Of a stretch of 13,039 nucleotides of DNA, positions 5,917 to 11,531 are shown in pieces (positions within the stretch are counted from its first letter, which is position 1; every line of letters starts with the position of its first letter). This DNA is from Thermodesulfovibrio sp. Its GTDB lineage: Bacteria > Nitrospirota > Thermodesulfovibrionia > Thermodesulfovibrionales > Thermodesulfovibrionaceae. The notes under the pieces are model-generated. The model was not told the origin of the DNA and did no database searches. It was given only the letters and a program-made list of their open reading frames with translations. The position numbers were made by a program, and so were the translations under genes. The stretch is from the NCBI GenBank assembly GCA_026415995.1, contig JAOAGB010000099.1, positions 1 through 13,039 on the forward strand, read 5' to 3'.

Positions 5917-6449
5917 TTTATGTTCCTCCAGAAATGGAAAAGATACTGAATCCCCGAATATACTGCTACCAAGGTGGCAATATATATTAAAATAAGTCCT
6001 AAATCATAAAGATCTATTCCATAGAATTCTTCTGCTAAGAGGAGAAACAGAATTGCTATCATTTGCAAAACTGTCTTTGCCTTACCAGCTGTTTCAGCAG
6101 GAATAACTACTCCTCTTGAGAGTGCATAAAATCTTAATGTGGTTATTATAAATTCTCTTAGAATAATTACTGTTGCTATCCATGCAGGGATTCTAACAAG
6201 ATCAACAAGAATTATAAGCGCTGTAATTACAAGAAGTTTGTCAGCGATCGGATCTAAAATAATTCCTAATTTTGTTATCTGTTTAAATTTTCTTGCCAAG
6301 TAACCATCAAAAAAATCTGTACCAGCTGCAATAAGAAACAAAAAGGCACCTAACTGAGGATTGGAAGGCGTTTCTATTAAAAAAATAGGTATAATTAGTA
6401 TGCGAATAATTGTTAAAGCTGTAGGTAGATTAAAGGTTTTTATATTCAT
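5913..6449 (-). CDS. pgsA: CDP-diacylglycerol--glycerol-3-phosphate 3-phosphatidyltransferase PgsA
   Basis: This 178-residue inner-membrane enzyme condenses CDP-diacylglycerol with glycerol 3-phosphate to phosphatidylglycerophosphate, the committed step to phosphatidylglycerol and cardiolipin. The CDP-alcohol phosphotransferase signature DGx2ARx8Gx3Dx3D is complete: Asp48, Gly49, Ala52, Arg53, Gly62, Asp66 and Asp70, with the extra upstream Asp45. NLPTALTIIRILIIP near the N-terminus and LREFIITTLRFYAL at 97-110 are characteristic of PgsA as opposed to PssA. The ATG at 6449 lies inside the end of the hldE/kdsC fusion gene (20-bp overlap) and has only a weak GGAT-like site. The substrate CDP-diacylglycerol would come from CdsA encoded upstream in the same operon. 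Confidence 0.94.
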   Translation of the reverse strand: MNIKTFNLPTALTIIRILIIPIFLIETPSNPQLGAFLFLIAAGTDFFDGYLARKFKQITKLGIILDPIADKLLVITALIILVDLVRIPAWIATVIILREFIITTLRFYALSRGVVIPAETAGKAKTVLQMIAILFLLLAEEFYGIDLYDLGLILIYIATLVAVYSGIQYLFHFWRNIK

Positions 6450-7428
6450 CTACGAATTTATCCAGAAGCCCTTTTGATTTAAGGATTATATCACAAAGTT
6501 CTCTTACAGCACCCTCTCCAGCTTTTTTTTCAGTAACATAGTCCACTCTGTTTTTTACTTCTTCATGTCCATCCTGTGGTGAGGCAGAGAATCCAACTCT
6601 ACTTAAAATTGATAAATCAATTATGTCATCTCCCATGGCTGATATTTCTTCTTTTTTGAGGTTATATTTTTCAACTATTTCGTTAAAAATTTTGAGTTTC
6701 TCTCTTGTGCCTTGATGTACCTCTGTAATGCCCAATTCTTTCATTCTTCTTTCTAAAGCCTTAGAATGTCTACCTGTGATTACTGCAATATTTATTCCTG
6801 ATTTATGTAACATAACAAGTCCGTGCCCGTCTCTCACATTAAAAATCTTAAGTTCATTACTCTCATTATCAAGAACTATCCCACCAGAAGTTAATACTCC
6901 GTCTACATCAAGAATCAAAAACTTTATTTTTTTTGCTTTTTCTATAGTTTGATTATTAGGTTTTTTTATTGAATATTTTTGTAAAATTTTTTCTATTATC
7001 CCAGTTGTTGAAAATCCTTTTACATAGGGAAGGCTATAGACTTCCTGAACAAGTTCTGCACCCACAATATCTTTAACTTTCCAGTCTCCTCCCTTTACAA
7101 GAACATCTGGTTGAAGAAGTTTAATTAGATTATAAGGGGTTTCTTCATCAAATAAAGTGACAAAATCAACCATTTCAAGCGATGCAAGGACTTCTGCCCT
7201 TTCATTTTCTGAGTTAATAGGTCTTAGTGGCTTAATCTGTTTGATGGATTTATCAGAGTTGAGTCCTACTACAAGAACATCTCCTAAGCTCTTTGCTTCT
7301 TTAAGATATCTTATATGTCCAGCATGGATAATATCAAAACAACCATTTGTAAAAATAATTTTCTTGCCATCTTTTTTGAGCTTTTTTAACGTCTTTTTTA
7401 ATTCTTTTTGAGTTAGTATTTTATTCAT
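6430..7428 (-). CDS. Fusion: heptose-1-phosphate adenylyltransferase (HldE C-terminal/RfaE2 type) + KDO-8-phosphate phosphatase (KdsC type)
   Basis: A single 332-residue reading frame joins two LPS inner-core sugar enzymes. Residues 1-150 are an RfaE2/HldE-C cytidylyltransferase-fold domain: FTNGCFDIIHAGH (26-38) carries the HxGH motif (His35, His38), GLNSD at 55-59, VKGGDW at 111-116 and STTGII at 140-145. Residues 165-332 are a KdsC-type HAD phosphatase without a cap: DVDGVLT with Asp174 and Asp176, TGR at 218-220, Lys244, GDDIID at 266-271, and the C-terminal KAGEGAVRELCD typical of KdsC. A short linker around 150-165 connects them. The kinase half of HldE is absent and must be encoded elsewhere. 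GGAG at 7436-7439 lies 7 nt before the ATG. The start overlaps the Nudix stop by 8 bp. The domain calls are firm. The HAD domain could act on a related sugar phosphate, for instance the heptose bisphosphate, instead of KDO-8-P. Confidence 0.9.
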   Translation of the reverse strand: MNKILTQKELKKTLKKLKKDGKKIIFTNGCFDIIHAGHIRYLKEAKSLGDVLVVGLNSDKSIKQIKPLRPINSENERAEVLASLEMVDFVTLFDEETPYNLIKLLQPDVLVKGGDWKVKDIVGAELVQEVYSLPYVKGFSTTGIIEKILQKYSIKKPNNQTIEKAKKIKFLILDVDGVLTSGGIVLDNESNELKIFNVRDGHGLVMLHKSGINIAVITGRHSKALERRMKELGITEVHQGTREKLKIFNEIVEKYNLKKEEISAMGDDIIDLSILSRVGFSASPQDGHEEVKNRVDYVTEKKAGEGAVRELCDIILKSKGLLDKFVDEYKNL

Positions 7429-7831
7429 TAATTTTCTCCAGAGCTTTTTTCAAAATCTCCCTGTCACTTTTATATGTGAGTTTTTCTAAAGACTCTTGAG
7501 GACTAAACCATTGAGCAGTATCAACTTCCCAGTCTGGATTAATTTCACCACCTTTATATTTAACAAGAAAGTATTTTACTTTTTTAAAATATTTCTCATT
7601 TTCATAAATAAACCAATAAGATACCTCTCCCACTTCATCAATTATTTCACCGTCAACTCCTGTTTCTTCTTTTATTTCTCTTAAAGCAGCTTCTTTTGGA
7701 GATTCCTCCTTTTCAATAATACCCTTTGGAAGAGACCAAACTTTACCACTCTTAGTTGCAATTAAAAGGATTTTTAACTTGCCTTCTTCAAATTTATAGA
7801 CAACTCCTCCTGCTGAAAAGGCTCTTTTCAT
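7421..7831 (-). CDS. Nudix hydrolase (diadenosine polyphosphate / MutT-like type)
   Basis: This 136-residue cytosolic Nudix pyrophosphohydrolase has a complete Nudix box at 37-59: Gly37, Glu43, then Arg51-Glu52 with Glu55 and Glu56 as metal ligands and Gly58. The N-terminal AGGVVYK (7-13) and the VWSLPKG lead-in (31-37) are typical of small Ap4A-hydrolase or MutT-like members. The C-terminal half includes FLVKYKGGE (88-96) and AQWFSPQE (106-113). The substrate cannot be told from sequence; Ap4A or oxidised nucleotides are plausible. The start overlaps the rseP stop by 4 bp (ATGA at 7828-7831), and only a weak GGAAA site precedes it. It sits between envelope genes in the operon without an obvious functional link. 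Confidence 0.92.
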   Translation of the reverse strand: MKRAFSAGGVVYKFEEGKLKILLIATKSGKVWSLPKGIIEKEESPKEAALREIKEETGVDGEIIDEVGEVSYWFIYENEKYFKKVKYFLVKYKGGEINPDWEVDTAQWFSPQESLEKLTYKSDREILKKALEKINE

Positions 7832-8901
7832 TTTCCAAAAGGCGTCTTTTCAGGATTAAAAAGTCGTAAAATATCATTGTAAAAAGCAAGCATCATAAGA
7901 GCAATGAGGAAAGCAATTCCTATTTTTTGTGAAATTGTAATAAATTTCTCGCTTAAAGGCTTTCTTCTTATGCCTTCTATCATGAAAAACAGAATATGTC
8001 CTCCGTCAAGGACAGGAATTGGTAAAAGATTTAAAATACCAAGATTAATGCTTATTATTGCGGCAAAACTTAGAAAGCTTACTAAACCTTGCTCAGCAGT
8101 TTTACCTGCAGCCTGAAATATAAGTATTGGTCCACCAATAACATCTGTTGATACAACTCTTTGGAATATTTTTACAATTGTTAAATAAGTAAGTTCAACA
8201 ATTTCATAGCACTTCTCAAAAGATTTATTAATTGCGGTCAGAGGGTCTTCCTTTTTAATATAGACTTCATCGGAGGGTTTTATGCCAATCTGACCTACAA
8301 AAATTTTTTCTCCAAAGAGATTTTTTGTCTCTTTTTCTTGAGGCTTTATAGCAAACTGAATTATTTCACCTTTTCTGTCTATTTTAAGATTAAGGGTTCT
8401 ATTTGGATTTTGCTGTATGAATTGAGCCATTTCAAACCAATTAGTAATTTGTTGACCATCGATTTCTATGATCTTATCTCCTTTTTTAAGTCCAGCCATA
8501 TATGCTGGAGAGTTTTCCATAACCTCTCCTATAACAGGCTTAAGAACGGGAACTCCATAAACAAATATTATCCAAAATAGAAAGATTGCTCCAATAATAT
8601 TAAAGAGAGGCCCTGCAAGAACAATGAACATTTTTTTATGTACTGGTTGATGTTTGAAAGATCTCTTTTCATCAATTGCCTCATCTCCTGCATCCTCTCC
8701 ATACATCTTTACATATCCACCAAGAGGTATGGCACTTAAAAGATATTCTGTTTCCCCGATTTTTTTGCCTAATATTTTGGGACCGAATCCGATCGAGAAT
8801 TTAAGAACTCTAACACCACTAAGCTTGGCAGCTAAGAAATGTCCAAGCTCGTGTATGAATATCAGAAAACCAAAGAGAATTATTGCATAAATAAGACTCA
8901 T
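7828..8901 (-). CDS. rseP: RIP metalloprotease RseP (site-2 protease family)
   Basis: This 357-residue inner-membrane zinc metalloprotease cleaves within the membrane; in E. coli the substrate is the anti-sigma factor RseA, along with signal-peptide remnants. HELGH at residues 17-21 supplies the zinc-binding His17 and His21 and catalytic Glu18. The LDGGH motif at 298-302 gives the third zinc ligand, Asp299. GPLFN at 97-101 precedes a membrane segment, and a PDZ domain spans about 120-205. E. coli RseP has two PDZ domains and about 450 residues, so this is the shorter single-PDZ form common outside Gammaproteobacteria. I chose the ATG at 8901, which overlaps the dxr stop by one base (TAATG) and is preceded 8 nt upstream by AAGGAG at 8910-8915. 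A TTG-initiated extension to 8937 would add a Lys-rich non-homologous tail inside dxr and is unlikely. Confidence 0.95.
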   Translation of the reverse strand: MSLIYAIILFGFLIFIHELGHFLAAKLSGVRVLKFSIGFGPKILGKKIGETEYLLSAIPLGGYVKMYGEDAGDEAIDEKRSFKHQPVHKKMFIVLAGPLFNIIGAIFLFWIIFVYGVPVLKPVIGEVMENSPAYMAGLKKGDKIIEIDGQQITNWFEMAQFIQQNPNRTLNLKIDRKGEIIQFAIKPQEKETKNLFGEKIFVGQIGIKPSDEVYIKKEDPLTAINKSFEKCYEIVELTYLTIVKIFQRVVSTDVIGGPILIFQAAGKTAEQGLVSFLSFAAIISINLGILNLLPIPVLDGGHILFFMIEGIRRKPLSEKFITISQKIGIAFLIALMMLAFYNDILRLFNPEKTPFGK

Positions 8902-10043
8902 TATCCTATCTCCTTTTTTGCCATTTTTCTTGCCCAACTGTCAGCTTCAAGAACATCTTCTATGCTGCTGATAGGAAATACCTTGTGGGCATTCATGATT
9001 TTTTTAATTATTTTGTATATACTATTAAATTTTAACTTGCCTGCGAGAAAAGCTTCAACAACTACCTCATCTGCAGCATTTAAAACAGCTGGCATACTTC
9101 CTCCAGTTTTTAAAGCTTCATAGGCAAGGTTAAGACATGGGAATAAATCTGTATCAGGCATTTCAAACTGTAAATGGTTTGTCACCGTCCAGTCAATTGG
9201 TTTAACTATATCTGGCAGTCTTTCAGGTAATGAAAGGGCAAGAGCAATTGGTGCTTTCATGTCAGGATTACTCATCTGTGCAATATATGTCCCATCAATA
9301 AACTCAACAAGACAGTGTACTATGCTTTGTGGATGAATCAGTACACCAATATTTTCTGCTTTAATATCAAAAAGATAGTGTGCTTCAATTACTTCAAATC
9401 CCTTGTTCATAAGAGTTGCAGAATCTATTGTAATTCTCTTTCCCATCTTCCATTTCGGATGATTTAAAGCCTCCTGGGGAGTAACATTTTCTATATCATC
9501 TTTTTTCATACCTCTAAAGGGCCCCCCCGATGCTGTGAGCCAAATTTTTTTTATATAAGGTTGATTGCAACCATTGATACACTGAAAAACAGCACTGTGT
9601 TCACTATCAACAGGTATGATTTTAGCGGAGGTTTTTTTAGCTGTTTTTTTGATAAGTTCACCGGCCATTACAAGACTTTCTTTATTAGCAAGGGCTATGG
9701 TTTTCCCAGCCAATACTGCTTCAAAGGTTGGAAGAAGTCCTGCAGCACCTACTATTGCAGAAAGAATAATGTCTGCTTCTGTTTCTTTGGCAAGTTGGCA
9801 AATTCCTTCTGTACCATGCATAATTTCAATATTTTTTATTTTCTTTTTAAGTTCATTCCAGGCTTTTTTCTCATAAACTGCCACATATTTTGGTTTGAAT
9901 TCCCTAATCTGTTCTTCAAGTATATTTATGCTGCTTCTTGCTGCCAGCCCTATGACTTTAAATTTATCGGGAAACTTTCTTATTACATCGAGAGCACTTT
10001 TTCCTATAGACCCTGTGCTACCAAGTATAACAATCCTTTTCAA
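8901..10043 (-). CDS. dxr: 1-deoxy-D-xylulose-5-phosphate reductoisomerase
   Basis: This 380-residue cytosolic NADPH-dependent enzyme converts DXP to 2-C-methyl-D-erythritol 4-phosphate, the committed step of the MEP isoprenoid pathway. The NADPH loop GSTGSIG is at residues 8-14. LANKESLVMAGE at 118-129, PVDSEHSAVFQ at 144-154 (metal-binding Asp146 and Glu148), TASGGPFRG at 170-178, and IDSATLMNKGFEVIEAH at 206-222 (third acidic ligand within GFEVIEAH) are all canonical, as is HPQSIVHCLVEF at 237-248. The length is within the normal range. Translation starts at TTG (10043-10041), supported by AGGAGG at 10049-10054 and by the family N-terminus beginning MKRIVILGSTGSIG. The gene lies 9 bp after cdsA and overlaps rseP by one base. 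A G7 run in the coding strand (9522-9528) encodes part of the conserved Gly-Gly-Pro loop. Confidence 0.97.
   Translation of the reverse strand: MKRIVILGSTGSIGKSALDVIRKFPDKFKVIGLAARSSINILEEQIREFKPKYVAVYEKKAWNELKKKIKNIEIMHGTEGICQLAKETEADIILSAIVGAAGLLPTFEAVLAGKTIALANKESLVMAGELIKKTAKKTSAKIIPVDSEHSAVFQCINGCNQPYIKKIWLTASGGPFRGMKKDDIENVTPQEALNHPKWKMGKRITIDSATLMNKGFEVIEAHYLFDIKAENIGVLIHPQSIVHCLVEFIDGTYIAQMSNPDMKAPIALALSLPERLPDIVKPIDWTVTNHLQFEMPDTDLFPCLNLAYEALKTGGSMPAVLNAADEVVVEAFLAGKLKFNSIYKIIKKIMNAHKVFPISSIEDVLEADSWARKMAKKEIG
8910..8915 (-). promoter_or_regulatory. Ribosome binding site deciding the rseP start
   Basis: AAGGAG on the minus strand lies 8 nt upstream of the ATG at 8901, inside the last codons of dxr. 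It supports the internal ATG over the in-frame upstream TTG at 8937. Confidence 0.75.
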
Positions 10044-10048
10044 TTAGT

Positions 10049-10054
10049 CCTCCT
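10049..10054 (-). promoter_or_regulatory. Strong ribosome binding site for the TTG start of dxr, overlapping the cdsA stop
   Basis: AGGAGG on the minus strand lies 5 nt before the TTG at 10043. Its first two bases are the last two bases of the TAG stop codon of cdsA (10055-10053). No in-frame ATG or GTG gives a full-length Rossmann motif, so this site fixes the TTG start. Confidence 0.8.
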
Positions 10055-10841
10055 ATATAAATCTAATCCCAAAATAAAGCAGTACTCCCGCAAAAAGCAT
10101 AGCATCTATTTTATCAAGCACTCCTCCATGTTCTGGAAATAGAAAACTGGAATCCTTAATTCCCGCATCTCTTTTAAACATCGATTCTACAAGATCTCCT
10201 AATATGGATACAAAGCCAATTGTAAGCCCGATTATAAAAAGACTTGATAGGGATTTGTCTAACAATAAATAGCCAATTAGTAAAGAAGTAGAAATTCCCC
10301 CTGCCAATGAACCGTATGCTCCTGCCCATGTTTTTTTAGGACTTACTTCAGGATACAATTTGCTTTTTCCAAACCCTTTGCCAATATAATAGGCAAAGCT
10401 GTCTGAAGCCCAAACCACTGCATATAGATATATTATCCATTGCCATCCTTCTTGTCTTAGAAACCAATGAAAAGACAGCAAGGTTGGAATATACAGAAGT
10501 CCTACAATTAGAGGAGAGATTTCCATTAATGCATTGTCAGGTTCTTTTTTTATAAATAGACGAAATAAAGTTATTATTATAAAGCTTACAGAATAGTAAT
10601 ATATTGCAAATTCCCAATAGAAACAGTTAAACAAAAATATTACTGTTGATAACACAACCCCCAATACAATAAAAATGTTTAAGGCTTTGTACATTCTTAA
10701 AAATTCCCACATGGCAACTATATTTACCAATGTGAGAAGTATTAAGAAAAAATATGGTGGTAGCTTGACAATAATGAGTATTAAAATCGGAATAGCTATT
10801 AAAGCAACGAAAATTCTTTTTTTATGTCCTTGCAAATTCAC
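10053..10841 (-). CDS. cdsA: Phosphatidate cytidylyltransferase CdsA
   Basis: This 262-residue polytopic inner-membrane enzyme makes CDP-diacylglycerol from phosphatidic acid and CTP, feeding PgsA in the same operon. VWASDSFAYYIGKGFGKSKL (143-162) and SPKKTWAG (167-174) are conserved catalytic-region motifs. The family signature runs from Ser220 to Asp246 (SMFKRDAGIKDSSFLFPEHGG followed by VLDKID). It ends D-K-I-D where the usual pattern has D-R-x-D. Six or more hydrophobic segments are visible from residue 10 onward. The longest start is GTG at 10841, overlapping uppS by 20 bp. A TTG two codons in (10835) is better spaced from the AAGG-like sequence upstream, so the exact start is uncertain by two residues. 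Downstream, dxr begins 9 bp later. Confidence 0.94.
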   Translation of the reverse strand: MNLQGHKKRIFVALIAIPILILIIVKLPPYFFLILLTLVNIVAMWEFLRMYKALNIFIVLGVVLSTVIFLFNCFYWEFAIYYYSVSFIIITLFRLFIKKEPDNALMEISPLIVGLLYIPTLLSFHWFLRQEGWQWIIYLYAVVWASDSFAYYIGKGFGKSKLYPEVSPKKTWAGAYGSLAGGISTSLLIGYLLLDKSLSSLFIIGLTIGFVSILGDLVESMFKRDAGIKDSSFLFPEHGGVLDKIDAMLFAGVLLYFGIRFI

Positions 10842-11529
10842 TTACCTTTCCAAATCTCCTTTGCCTTTTCTGAAAATCAAGTATAGCTTCTGTAAATTCA
10901 TCATCTGTAAAGTCAGGCCATAGGGTCTGGGTAAAATAAAACTCTGAATAGGCAGACTGCCATATAAGAAAATTACTAAGCCTTTGCTCTCCAGAGGTTC
11001 TTATTATTAGGTCAGGCTCTGGAATTTCTGCTGTATCAAGAAAAGAATTCATAGTATCTTCATTAAATTTTTCAGGTTCAATATGTTGTTGAAGTGCTTT
11101 CTTGACTGCTCTAATAATCTCATCTCTACCAGAATAACTAATTGCAAATTGGGCTAAGAGTTGTTTACAATTAGCCGTAGCTTTTTCAGCTTCCTCTATT
11201 ACAAATAAAATATTGTCAGGTATTAGACTACGATTTCCTATCATTTTAAATCTTATTCCCTGAGAGATAAAATTATTGATTTCCCTTTTAAGATGATTTT
11301 GAAGAAGTTCCATAATTATATCAACTTCTTTTTTAGGTCTTTGCCAATTTTCTATTGAAAAGGCATAGAAAGTAATAACATTTATCTTTAGCCTAAGAGC
11401 AGCACTAATGATCTCTTTTACTTTTTCTACTCCTCTTCTATGTCCTTCATAACGGGGTAATCCTCTTACTTGAGCCCATCTTCCATTCCCATCCATAATT
11501 ATGCCAACGTGTTTTAGAATTCTGCTCAT
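10822..11529 (-). CDS. uppS: Isoprenyl transferase / undecaprenyl diphosphate synthase UppS
   Basis: This 235-residue cis-prenyltransferase adds isopentenyl units to farnesyl diphosphate to make undecaprenyl diphosphate, the lipid carrier for peptidoglycan and O-antigen assembly. IIMDGNGRWA at 10-19 contains the catalytic Asp13. The YEGHRRG segment (27-33) contains His30. FSIENWQRP at 57-65 is the substrate-binding loop. DLIIRTSGEQRLSNFLIWQ at 173-191 supplies the diphosphate-binding Arg177 and Arg183, and SEFYFTQTLWPDF at 195-207 carries the conserved Glu. The usual NYGGR loop reads ISYSGR here (130-135), a mild divergence. The ATG lies 2 bp after the stop of the upstream FG-GAP gene and has no Shine-Dalgarno sequence, suggesting coupled translation. 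It overlaps cdsA by 20 bp. Length is normal. Confidence 0.96.
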   Translation of the reverse strand: MSRILKHVGIIMDGNGRWAQVRGLPRYEGHRRGVEKVKEIISAALRLKINVITFYAFSIENWQRPKKEVDIIMELLQNHLKREINNFISQGIRFKMIGNRSLIPDNILFVIEEAEKATANCKQLLAQFAISYSGRDEIIRAVKKALQQHIEPEKFNEDTMNSFLDTAEIPEPDLIIRTSGEQRLSNFLIWQSAYSEFYFTQTLWPDFTDDEFTEAILDFQKRQRRFGKVSEFART

Positions 11530-11531
11530 GT

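Noticed and set aside
8902..8937. A 12-codon TTG-initiated N-terminal extension of rseP.
   Set aside because: The extension is Lys/Gly-rich, unlike the hydrophobic N-terminus of RseP, lies within dxr, and would place the AAGGAG site inside the gene instead of before the ATG at 8901.
9522..9528. A C7 run (G7 on the coding strand) within dxr, striking in an AT-rich genome and resembling a phase-variation tract.
   Set aside because: It encodes the conserved Gly-Gly-Pro of the Dxr active-site loop in the correct frame, and dxr is expected to be essential in an MEP-pathway organism, so on/off slippage makes little sense. Best read as codon chance.
9561..10142. A 193-codon open frame on the plus strand opposite dxr and the end of cdsA.
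   Set aside because: The predicted protein is a low-complexity mix rich in Phe, Tyr, Cys and Lys with no domain, no good ribosome binding site, and it lies antisense to two certain genes.
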